DNA of 64,000 nucleotides from positions 103,706 through 167,705 of the forward strand of contig NZ_JSYN01000011.1 of NCBI RefSeq assembly GCF_000812965.1. The letters run 5' to 3'. This stretch comes from Pedobacter kyungheensis (GTDB lineage Bacteria; Bacteroidota; Bacteroidia; Sphingobacteriales; Sphingobacteriaceae). Shown here piece by piece: positions 18,053-26,600 of the stretch; positions within the stretch are counted from its first letter, which is position 1; each line of letters begins with the position of its first letter. The notes under the pieces were generated by a model, which saw only the letters and a program-made list of their open reading frames with translations, was not told where the DNA came from and did no database searches. The position numbers and the translations under genes were made by a program.

Positions 18053-18376
18053 TTAGCCTACAAAAGCAAATTTATTTTCAAAAGCCTTACCAATAAGGGG
18101 TAAAGGTTTTTCAACGCTGTTGGCTGCATTAATAATACCGATAATCCACAGGACGATAAATATATAACCCACTAAACCCAAAAAGGATAATGCAGGTACT
18201 GCCATGGCTACAGCAGTAAACACAATATTAAAAATGATACTCACTATACCCAGCCCCAGCGCTTGTCTTAAATGGTATTTGAGTAAACTGTCGGCTTTAT
18301 CTTTCCCAATAAAATAAGCGACTAACCATCCGATGATGGTAATGTAAGAAATGATGGATAAGGTCTTGTTGTCCAT
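18053..18376 (-). CDS. DUF4870/Tic20-like small membrane protein
   Basis: A 107-aa protein with four predicted membrane segments (about 7-23, 38-58, 60-80 and 84-100 overlapping). It shows the family pattern: LSIISYITIIGWLVAYF, then SLLKYHLRQALGLGI with the characteristic YHxRQ motif, and GIINAANSVEKPLPLIG near the C terminus. The function of DUF4870 proteins is unknown. This is the first gene of the leftward cluster that ends at 14580; its 5' region is shared with the divergent TPR/HTH regulator at 18606 and contains phased TCTACA repeats. Confidence 0.8.
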   Translation of the reverse strand: MDNKTLSIISYITIIGWLVAYFIGKDKADSLLKYHLRQALGLGIVSIIFNIVFTAVAMAVPALSFLGLVGYIFIVLWIIGIINAANSVEKPLPLIGKAFENKFAFVG

Positions 18377-18451
18377 GGTCTGATGTTTTTAAGTTTAAAA
18401 ATGTTTAAGGCAAAGCTGGGGTAAATGGCCTTTTTTTGCAAAGTTTAACTG

Positions 18452-18500
18452 GCTACAGAGCATCTACAACTTAAAAAAGCGCGTCTACAATATATCTACA
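18452..18500. promoter_or_regulatory. four helically phased CTACA direct repeats in a divergent promoter region
   Basis: GCTACA at 18452, TCTACA at 18463, TCTACA at 18484 and TCTACA at 18495 are direct repeats with start-to-start spacings of 11, 21 and 11 bp, so all lie on one face of the helix. Paired direct repeats about one turn apart are the usual form of site for LytTR-type and some response-regulator dimers. The block lies between the DUF4870-like gene (-) and the TPR/HTH regulator (+) and could serve either. The regulator is not identified. Confidence 0.45.
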
Positions 18501-18605
18501 GTTTTGTTTAACGTATTGATTATTAGTTGTTTTTGATGGTGTTTTGTTTTTGCTTTTCGGCCAGATGTTTGCTTAAGCTATCATCTATATGGTTATTTTT
18601 ACGAT

Positions 18606-20465
18606 ATGAAACCTACCGTTTTTAAAAACATACCCTTTTATGTAGGCAGCTTTATGTGCTGTTTAAGTCTGGCGAGGGCACAAACACCGGCCGATAGCAG
18701 CACTTTGTTTCGGCTTAGCGAGAAAGACCGCCCTGCATTACTTACCAAACTGGCCGAAAAGGACCGTACAGGAGGCAATTACGCAGCAGCTTTAGTTAAG
18801 GCCCAACAAAGTGCTGGCCTTGCTTTGAAACACAAGAATTATCTGGAAGCCACAAAGGCTTATTTAATGTTGGCAAATGTTTATGCCAATACCAAACAAC
18901 TGGCTTTGGCTAAAAAAATGACCGATACCACATTGGTTATGGGGCAACTTGCACACCAGCCACTTGCTATGGCTTATGCCTGTTATGCGCAAGCCTTATT
19001 GTACAATGCGATTGATAATACCGAACTGGTAACCAAATATTGCCAGCAGGGACTTAAAGCTTTGGAGAAAACAGCCGATCCGTATCTTTCGGCTAAAATT
19101 TATTATCAGTTATATGCTTTAAATACACGTTGGGACAATGTGGCTAATGTAAACCGTTATGCCAAAGCAGCCACTGCAAATGCACTTCAGGCAAGTGATT
19201 ATAATTTGTTAAGCAACTGTTATGTTGCGCTCTCGGTTGCAGCTGATTATAATTATACTGCTACCAAAAATGAGGTAATGCGTGATAGTATCATTTATTA
19301 TTTAAACCGGGCTGAGCAACTTTATCAGCAACATGGGCAAGATGTGGCCCATAAAACCTATGCTATTGTGTGTATTAACAGTGCCGACTATTACGTAAGG
19401 TTTTTCCCTGAAACTGATAAGCAAGCGAAAAACCATGCTATCCGCTATGCTGGTATGGCCGAAGAAGTAATGCGCAATGCTGTTAACGGCGAAGAAATAA
19501 GGGCCAATAGTTTAGGTATTTTAAGCGAGTTTGCCAAAAGGGACAAGAATATGCCTATGGTGGAAGCTTATTTACAACAAGCTTATAGTATCATGAAAAG
19601 CCAGGAAACGCCATATTATCCTACACTGATTACCGTTGCAACAGGTCTGGCCGGCTTGTACGAACAACAGGGAGATTTTCAGAAAGCTTTGGTATTTCAG
19701 CAAAAAATAACCGAATACAATAAGAAGCTGTTTGATCAGAAACAGGTATTAAATGCACAGAAACTGGAAATACAATACGAGTCTGAAAAAAAAAACAATG
19801 AGGTTAAATTATTAAAGCAAAGCGAAAAATACGCCCGTCAGCAACAATATCTGTACATTGGCATTGCCATCGCTTCCTTGCTGGGCCTGGTATTTATGTT
19901 TCGATCCTATCATTTCAGGTTACGGTATTCCATTCAGCGCGAGCGTGAACTGGATTTAGAAAAACAAGAAGCAGAACTACAGGCCAGACTGGAGAAAGAA
20001 GAACAATCGCGGTTAAAAGCCGAGCAGCAGTTGTTGGAAAGCCAGCAACAGCAATTGCAGAAAGAAATGATGGCCAGTAAACTGCAGCTGGCGCATAAAA
20101 AAGAAATGCTTTTTCAGATCAAAGAGCGGCTGGGCACAAACAGTACACTTAACATTAATAAAATCTGGAACGAGGAACTGTTGCTTGATCATGATTTTGA
20201 GCAGGCTAAATTTCAAATACAGGAAGTTCATCCCGATTTCTTTACATTGCTTATTCAGCAGGCACAACAAAAACTCACTACGCTCGATTTAAAGCTTTGT
20301 GCCTACCTGCACCTGAATATGGATACCAAAAAAATAGCACAGATTCTGCACATCGAAGCCAAAAGTGTGCGCATGAGCCGGTACCGCATAAAACAAAAAC
20401 TGGGCTTAAGTAAGGAAGACGATCTTAATATATTCTTGCAGCACATTGGTACCAAACAGGTTTAA
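18606..20465 (+). CDS. TPR - transmembrane - coiled-coil - HTH signalling regulator
   Basis: A 619-aa membrane-bound regulator of a type common in Bacteroidota. A signal-anchor or signal peptide lies at about 8-25, followed by a periplasmic region of TPR-like helical pairs (about 40-405; e.g. AAALVKAQQSAGLALKHKNY and GLAGLYEQQGDFQKALVFQQ). A membrane segment is at about 416-434 (YIGIAIASLLGLVFMF), then a long Gln/Glu-rich coiled coil (about 440-515) and a C-terminal LuxR/GerE-like helix-turn-helix at about 550-605 (LCAYLHLNMDTKKIAQIL, SVRMSRYRIKQKLGL). Such proteins probably sense a periplasmic signal through the TPRs and bind DNA from the membrane; the signal and targets are unknown. Four phased CTACA repeats lie 106-154 bp upstream of the start. 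Confidence 0.82.
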   Translation: MKPTVFKNIPFYVGSFMCCLSLARAQTPADSSTLFRLSEKDRPALLTKLAEKDRTGGNYAAALVKAQQSAGLALKHKNYLEATKAYLMLANVYANTKQLALAKKMTDTTLVMGQLAHQPLAMAYACYAQALLYNAIDNTELVTKYCQQGLKALEKTADPYLSAKIYYQLYALNTRWDNVANVNRYAKAATANALQASDYNLLSNCYVALSVAADYNYTATKNEVMRDSIIYYLNRAEQLYQQHGQDVAHKTYAIVCINSADYYVRFFPETDKQAKNHAIRYAGMAEEVMRNAVNGEEIRANSLGILSEFAKRDKNMPMVEAYLQQAYSIMKSQETPYYPTLITVATGLAGLYEQQGDFQKALVFQQKITEYNKKLFDQKQVLNAQKLEIQYESEKKNNEVKLLKQSEKYARQQQYLYIGIAIASLLGLVFMFRSYHFRLRYSIQRERELDLEKQEAELQARLEKEEQSRLKAEQQLLESQQQQLQKEMMASKLQLAHKKEMLFQIKERLGTNSTLNINKIWNEELLLDHDFEQAKFQIQEVHPDFFTLLIQQAQQKLTTLDLKLCAYLHLNMDTKKIAQILHIEAKSVRMSRYRIKQKLGLSKEDDLNIFLQHIGTKQV

Positions 20466-20522
20466 ACAAATCTTCTTTTAAATCGATGTTATTTAAGCTT
20501 ACGATAACTTAGCAGCGCAAAT

Positions 20523-20645
20523 AAAAAAGGATGCAGTTGATGAGAAACTGCATCCGTAGCTATAAGCTATTCAGGGCAACGCTGTACCCTGATCGTTTAC
20601 CCATCCCGAGGTAAACTATCTCCAGAGCGAAGAATCTTAGATATT
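20523..20645 (-). ncRNA. candidate structured RNA: chain of hairpins ending in an intrinsic terminator
   Basis: Read on the minus strand, four perfect stem-loops follow one another with only 1-2 bases between them: GTTTACC/GGTAAAC (20595-20616), TCAGGG/CCCTGA (20571-20592), TAGCT/AGCTA (20557-20569) and a 10-bp stem GGATGCAGTT/AACTGCATCC with a 7-nt loop (20529-20555). The last is followed by TTTTTTAT, the form of a rho-independent terminator, which sets the strand. A weaker TATCT/AGATA stem precedes them at about 20617-20645. A 29-codon frame ends 18 bases upstream of this region, so the structure may be the 3' UTR of a very short mRNA or an independent small RNA. I cannot match it to a named family. 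Confidence 0.5.
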
Positions 20646-20662
20646 TTTTGTTGGCATTGCTG

Positions 20663-20752
20663 CTAAATCTTCCCTTTGTTTTTTAATTGGTAATAACCTA
20701 ATAGCGCTCCTGCTATAACCAATATCCAGGTGCTGTCTATTTTAAATTGCAT
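20663..20752 (-). CDS. possible 29-aa single-span membrane microprotein
   Basis: An ATG at 20750-20752 (minus) opens a 29-codon frame that starts MQFKIDST, contains one hydrophobic span WILVIAGALLGYY and ends in a basic tail QLKNKGKI before TAG at 20663-20665. The hydrophobic span flanked by polar and positive residues is what a membrane microprotein or a type I toxin peptide looks like. No strong ribosome binding site is seen (weak sites are normal in this phylum). Directly downstream lies the hairpin chain with terminator at 20523-20645. Chance occurrence remains possible. Confidence 0.35.
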   Translation of the reverse strand: MQFKIDSTWILVIAGALLGYYQLKNKGKI

Positions 20753-21194
20753 TGGGCTTGTTATTTTTCTGAATTCGGCTCAATGCCAGAATCATTGTTC
20801 CAAAACTATTGTAAAATCAAGATGCAGTCTATTTTTTTCTTGCCCATTGTTCATCCAAAATCATGGACGTATTTTTTTCACTGCTTATAGCCGGGTTTGT
20901 AGTGTGGAATTAAATATTTTAGAATTGTGGAAAAGCGTGGAATTATTTCCACACTTTTTTAATTCCTGATTTTAGACAAATAACGGAGCCTGAAAAAAAT
21001 AAAGGCCCGAAACAGCTGTTATTTGCATTATTCAGTTAATAAATGAGATAATTACTGCGTAAAACTGTGCGTGTGTGGCTATTGGTGTAATTGTTGTCTT
21101 TGTCACCATATCTGCCCTTCATTAATAAATAGCGGTTTCATGCCGGAACCCGGGGCATTAAAACAAAGGAAAATAATTTACAACTGCACTGAAA

Positions 21195-21629
21195 ATGCAC
21201 AGAAAACTGGTTAATCTAAATTCATATCTGACGGTTTGTGGCAATTTAATTGCTCAAAAATTAAATATGCCCATAATAAACAAGTGGTCAGACGCTAATT
21301 ATATCGTATTATCGGAAGCGGTAATGCAGGAAACGAAAATATACATTAGTAAAAATACACTTAAAAGGGTTTTCGGAAAGCTGAAAACCAAAGAGTCCTA
21401 TCACCCCCAAATTACAACATTAAATGCATTGGCCATATTTGTGGGTTATCTCAATTGGAACGAATTTAAATCAAGTGAGGTTGCCTCGCTACATGGGGCC
21501 CGGAAAACGTTAACTTCCTGGTTTACAAATCCGGAAGGAATATTCGGTAACCAGGTTACAAAACCATTTATTTTTATCTTATTGCTGGTTATGCTTCTGG
21601 TAATGGTTATTGTTTTACTATGGCATTGA
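21195..21629 (+). CDS. hypothetical protein with HTH-like N-terminal domain and C-terminal membrane anchor
   Basis: A 144-aa protein. The N-terminal region (about 5-95) contains KWSDANYIVLSEAVMQETKI and ISKNTLKRVFGKL, a pattern I associate with a widespread Bacteroidota domain that precedes a membrane helix; it is reminiscent of a helix-turn-helix. A single strongly hydrophobic segment (FIFILLLVMLLVMVIVLLW) lies at about 124-143 and the protein ends there. In related proteins the helix is often followed by a periplasmic domain, so this may be a short or truncated form. It lies 729 bp from the upstream gene and 51 bp from the convergent sulfatase gene. Function unknown. Confidence 0.6.
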   Translation: MHRKLVNLNSYLTVCGNLIAQKLNMPIINKWSDANYIVLSEAVMQETKIYISKNTLKRVFGKLKTKESYHPQITTLNALAIFVGYLNWNEFKSSEVASLHGARKTLTSWFTNPEGIFGNQVTKPFIFILLLVMLLVMVIVLLWH

Positions 21630-21680
21630 AAAATATCCCAACGCTTTTAAGCCTTTGGGATATTTAAATATCTCCATGTT

Positions 21681-23258
21681 TTACCGGATAGTCACTTCAT
21701 CAGGGAAAGGAACTGGCTTTGACGTACTACTTGCTACCGGCATTTGTGCACCACGTTCTTTTAAGGTTTTACCTAAAATGCCAGCCAGTTTTTTAGTCTC
21801 GGCAGGATTTGCTGCTGCCAGGTTATTTTTTTCCGAAATATCCTTACTTAAATCGTACAGCTCCAATTCCTGGCTCCGCATGCGGTAAATCAGTTTCCAT
21901 TGACCGTATCTGAGCGCACTATAGTAATTAATACCCAGAAGCCGCTCGTCTTTTTCTTTTTCATTGGTCCATTTCTTTGGATAATGAAAAACGAGGGGGC
22001 GTTCGGTAAGTTTCACAGCAGGATTTTTTAAAGTGGGTATCAGGCTTAAACCATCCAGCTTTTGAATCGTTTTTTTATTGCTTATGCCTGCCCAATCGAG
22101 TATAGTTGGGAAAAAATCGTCGATAATTACCGGGTTGGTATTTATACTTTGCGGCTTGGTTACCCCCGGCCATTTTACCAGCATCGGCTCGCGGATACCG
22201 CCTTCATATACCGATCCTTTTCCCGAACGGAAGGGGTAATTGTGGGTATTAACAGGTCCACCACGGCCATGTGCATCTAAACCACCATTATCGCTCATAA
22301 AAATTATAATGGTATTTTCTGCTACGCCCTTTGTGGTCAGGAAATTCATAATATCGCCCAAACTTTTGTCCATGCCTTCGATCATACTGGCATACTTTGC
22401 TTCAGCACTATCTAAACCAGCATCATAATATCGTTGTACAAAACGTTTATCGGCCATTAGGGGTACATGTACAGCATAATGTGCCAGATTGAGATAAAAA
22501 GGTTCTTTTCTGGCAATGGGTGTTTCCATCGCTTTTTTAGCTTCTAAAGTCAGTGCTTCAGTTAAAAAAGTACCGGTGTTATAGTATTCCTGTAAATCGG
22601 GCACTGCCTGCGCCTGTGCTTTGCCGGGTAAATTTCCATAGCGTTGTTCGGAAAGATAACTTTGTGGATGCCCTGCCGAGTGACCGGCAATATTAACCAT
22701 AAAGCCCAGGTTGTAAGGGTTTGATCCTGGTGTACCCATCGAGCCCCAGTGTGCTTTGCCAACATGTATGGTATAGTAGCCTGCATTTTTTAACAATTGC
22801 GGAAAAGTTGTAGCATAAACTGTGTTTTCTGTTTGCGGAGTGTTGCTTAATCCGTTAATATTCCAGTTTAAAGGACCAAACTGCTCGTCTTTCGCATCAG
22901 TAGGTTCGTTTTTATTGGGCGATGTCCAGTTGGTGATGTGGGTACGTGCTGTGTTCATTCCTGTAAGCAGGCTCGTTCGTGTGGGCGTACAAACCGGTTG
23001 TGCATAAGCATTGGTAAATTTCATCCCTTGTTTGGCCAATCGCTCCATGTTGGGGGTATGATATCGCTTGTTTAAAGGCATTACCTCGCCGCAAAAAGGA
23101 ACAGAAGTATCCATGATACCCATATCATCTACTAAAAATAAAATGATATTCGGCCTGCTTTTTTTTTGTTGCGCAAAGGTGTTTAAACCAGTTAAAAGCA
23201 AGAGTATAAAGGCCAATCGCTGCATCGAAAGCACGCTTATTTTAAGGGTTCGTTTCAA
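21681..23258 (-). CDS. family S1 sulfatase (cysteine-type), secreted
   Basis: A 525-aa exported sulfatase. Two possible starts (residue 1 or Met12) both give a signal peptide ending near FAQQ30. The calcium-binding start of the alkaline-phosphatase-like fold is at NIILFLVDDMG (38-48). The formylglycine motif is CTPTR at 90-94, followed by TSLLTG. Further family segments are VGKAHWG, TIIIFMSDNGG with the metal-binding Asp/Asn and FRSGKGSVYEGGIREPMLVKWPG. Maturation needs an anaerobic sulfatase-maturating enzyme or FGE, neither of which is encoded in the window. Substrates are probably sulfated glycans or small sulfate esters. It is divergent from the peroxidase-glycyl radical fusion gene; the 381-bp gap between them carries a LacI/PurR-like palindrome 77 bp before the sulfatase start. 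Confidence 0.9.
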   Translation of the reverse strand: MKRTLKISVLSMQRLAFILLLLTGLNTFAQQKKSRPNIILFLVDDMGIMDTSVPFCGEVMPLNKRYHTPNMERLAKQGMKFTNAYAQPVCTPTRTSLLTGMNTARTHITNWTSPNKNEPTDAKDEQFGPLNWNINGLSNTPQTENTVYATTFPQLLKNAGYYTIHVGKAHWGSMGTPGSNPYNLGFMVNIAGHSAGHPQSYLSEQRYGNLPGKAQAQAVPDLQEYYNTGTFLTEALTLEAKKAMETPIARKEPFYLNLAHYAVHVPLMADKRFVQRYYDAGLDSAEAKYASMIEGMDKSLGDIMNFLTTKGVAENTIIIFMSDNGGLDAHGRGGPVNTHNYPFRSGKGSVYEGGIREPMLVKWPGVTKPQSINTNPVIIDDFFPTILDWAGISNKKTIQKLDGLSLIPTLKNPAVKLTERPLVFHYPKKWTNEKEKDERLLGINYYSALRYGQWKLIYRMRSQELELYDLSKDISEKNNLAAANPAETKKLAGILGKTLKERGAQMPVASSTSKPVPFPDEVTIR

Positions 23259-23332
23259 TTTGGTTAGTCAGTTAACGTATTAATTAATAGCTGTTTTGTT
23301 CTAAGATAAGCTAAATGTTTAACGTAAAACAA

Positions 23333-23344
23333 CGCAAACGTTTG
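23333..23344. promoter_or_regulatory. LacI/PurR-type palindrome
   Basis: CGCAAACGTTTG contains the perfect 10-bp palindrome CAAACGTTTG (23335-23344) with the central CG step and flanking ACG typical of LacI/PurR/CcpA-family operators. It lies in the promoter region of the sulfatase (-) and about 300 bp upstream of the fusion gene (+). No LacI-type gene is in the window. Confidence 0.4.
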
Positions 23345-23483
23345 ATCAATTTATTAAATAACTAATGTTGCTTTCATTATCGAAATTTCCGTCGGTTTTC
23401 CGGCAGCTGAGCCCGTGGATTAAAAATGGATTTCGTTGGTAATTAGTGATTTATCTCGCCGGTTTTAAGTGCGGTTCTGCAGA

Positions 23484-23576
23484 AGTAGATGTAAGGGTCG
23501 TGATAGTAGATGTGTAGTTAAAAATAGGGTGATTATACGGTGTAAAAATACATCAAAATATGGTTACTTAGTAGAT
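23484..23576 (+). promoter_or_regulatory. three AGTAGAT direct repeats upstream of the peroxidase-glycyl radical fusion
   Basis: AGTAGATGT at 23484, AGTAGATGT at 23505 and AGTAGATCG at 23570 are direct repeats in the leader/promoter region of the gene starting at 23640. The first two are exactly 21 bp apart (two helical turns). The reverse complement core ATCTAC also matches the phased repeats at 18452-18500, so one regulator could act on both regions. This is a by-eye observation. Confidence 0.35.
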
Positions 23577-23639
23577 CGCCAAATCTTAAGTAAAAGAGCA
23601 GGCTAAATTAACCATCTATAAACATAAACACCTCTTAAA

Positions 23640-26600
23640 ATGAAGTCCCTAAAACTCGAAGAAAGGCTCGACGAAGTGTGGAAACACTGTCAGCGTGGAT
23701 TAGTGTACCCATCACCATTTGCCATTTTTACTACCTTCTGGACTAATGCACCGATAAGCCGGCCGCAATTAACCGAACTGATGGCTGCGGTACGGAAAGA
23801 AATTAATACGAACGAAGTATTGGCCAACCGAAATACTTCGGTAGTACTGGGTATTTCTTTTAAAAACTGGGCCAACATCTGTAAAAAGGAAGGCCTAACC
23901 TTACCGCTGGGCATGCGCCTTAATTTCCCAACCAAACATGATCCTTTTACCTCTGATGTTTTCGATGCCTCGAAAGGGGTTTTCGATGATACTGAAGGCG
24001 ATCTTTGGTTCCACATTAAAAGCGATAGCAAGCAGGCCTGCGAGGTAGTACTCGATTTTCTAACTAACGGACTTAAAGGCGTTACCAAACATTATTTCGC
24101 ACAAGATGCAGCTTCTAAATCCAACCAAAAGGATGGCAATAAAGGTAAGGTGCTGGGCTGTCGTTTTTCTGAAAACCTCAACAATCCGTCTGATCCGATT
24201 ACCATCGCCAAACATACTTTAATTGGTGGCGAAGACATTAGTCACCTGGGCGGATCGTTTGTGCTGGCACAGCGGTTTATTATTAACTGGAACCAGATCA
24301 ACATGATGACGGAAGACCAGATTGAAGACCTGATTGGCCGAAAAACAGACGATACCATTATTCCCGACCGCGATTCGCGCAGCCACATTAAATCGGCTCG
24401 CATACAGGATGAACATGGCAATACCACGCCAATCCTACGTTTAGGCTTACCTTTTGGCAGGGCCAAACAATCATCAGTTGGTTTTAGGGCGCCTAAATCG
24501 GTTACCGTTTCTGATGAAGAAGGCATTTACTTTGCCGGTTTTGCTAAAGAAGCAGGTATTCTCGAAAACATCATGAGCAACCAGGTTGGTGGCGATAAAG
24601 GTTTTATGAACGACCGTTTGTTCAACCACCTGAAATCTGATCTGGGTGGTATTTTTTACATTCCAAGTGTAGATGATCTGGGGCTTGATGAACATCCCGA
24701 TTACAGCAACAATTTCTCGTTTATGGAAAAAGGCGACTGGTCTAAATTTCCGGGGGTGGATTGGACACGTTTAGACCGCCACTACCAGGATGCCTCTAAA
24801 AACGGGTTGATGTATTACAACCATCAGAATTACCTGTTCGCTATGTCGACTGGTATTAACCGCCATAACCACTATTTTAAAACACCTAGCAACCGTATAC
24901 TGAGCCTGCTCGAAAATATTTTTTCTTTATGGCAGGATAACTGGTATTTTAACCGCAAGCAGGAAGAAATTAAAGAAGACCTGGCACATTATATCAAAGC
25001 TTACGAAGGCAGCGATAAACCGGCCGACATCATGAAAGAATCGATCATGATCAGGAAAGGCTGGGCAGTGCGCATGAGCCTACAGCTATTCAGCTCGGCC
25101 GATTACGGTTTCAGGGGCCGTAAAATCAGGTTCCCTGATGGTTCGCTACATCCTTATTCCGCTTTTATCGAAGCTAAAGGAGAGTGTGTGTACGGATCTG
25201 ATACCTACCGCATTTCGCCCGAAGAGATTATTGTAGGCGCTATGCCAAACCTATCGTTGGGCGAGGGGCGCTATGTAATGAAATACCTTTCAGAAACCGA
25301 ACGCATGGATGGCTTTTTAAGCAACCTGAGTGAAGCATCGGGGGTAGGGCACGTAATTCCACATTACGAAAAAGCCTTACAAAAAGGCTTACAGCAAATG
25401 AAGACTGAGGTATTGGCTTACGAACATAAGGCCACAACTGCTGAATTGAAAGACTTTTACCGCTCTTCTTATTTATCGCTGCAAGGCATTACCGAATACA
25501 TTCAGAACTACGAAAAGCTGGCACGCGAAACTGCTGCAAAAATGGCCGAAGGGCAGGCCTGGGAAAAAGCCAACCTGCTGGCTATTGCCGCAAGGATGAA
25601 AAAACTGGCTAACGATAAGCCCGATACTTTTGTAGAAGCGGTACAGTTTATTTTTACCCTGCACACCTGTTTACACTTAAATGGCGAGCCCACTGCAATT
25701 GGCCGTATGGATCAGTTGTTGCAGCCTTTTTATGAAAAAGATGGCATTTCAGAAGATGAAGCACAGGAAATTATCGATGCTTTTTACATTAAACTGGATG
25801 AGAAAGTACAGCAGAACCGTATTTTTATGGAAGATCATCAGCCTTTTGGCAACCTGGCCATGGGTGGTGCCTCTGGACCGTACCCGCAGGGCGCTTCTTT
25901 AGGCCAATGGATTCAGCAAATTACCGTAGGCGGAACCATTGCCGATGGCACTACAGATTTTGCTGCCAGCAAACCCGCTTATAACGATATAACCAAACTG
26001 TTTATTCGCGCCTCGGGTAGGTTGCCTTTAAATGCACCTTGTCTGTCTTTGCGCACCCGTAAAGATATTCCCAAAGAAATACTTGAAGAAGCCGCTCATG
26101 CTGTCCTCTCGGGCGGTGCACATCCGATTTTGCTTAATGACGAGAAAATTATTGAAGGGCTTTACCGCAGTGGCGATCATGTAGGTGGTGAATTAGGACA
26201 TAACAACAAAAACTGGAATTCGGCAGTTTCCATGCAATCGGCACAGAATTATGCCTGCGATGGTTGCTACGAACCACAGTTTCCGGGCGAGAACTGGTTT
26301 TCGCTGGGTGGTTTTTCTACCTTACAGCCATTGGAGTGTGCTTTAAACCAGGGGCGTACCTATTCATCAGCCGGGCAAGCTTACCTGTTCGGGCAAAATG
26401 TATCGCTTAATTCCAAACCAGCCGATCAGATTAAGAGTTTTGATGAGCTGGTAAGAATTTATTTTCAGCATTTTGAGCTGTTAAACCGTAAAGCCTTTAA
26501 CGGGCAGCTTATGGGCTTTGGTGCCAACACCAAATTCTGCCCTTCGCCAATATTAAACGTATTGATGGACGACTGTCTGGCCCGTGGACTTGATTTTTAT

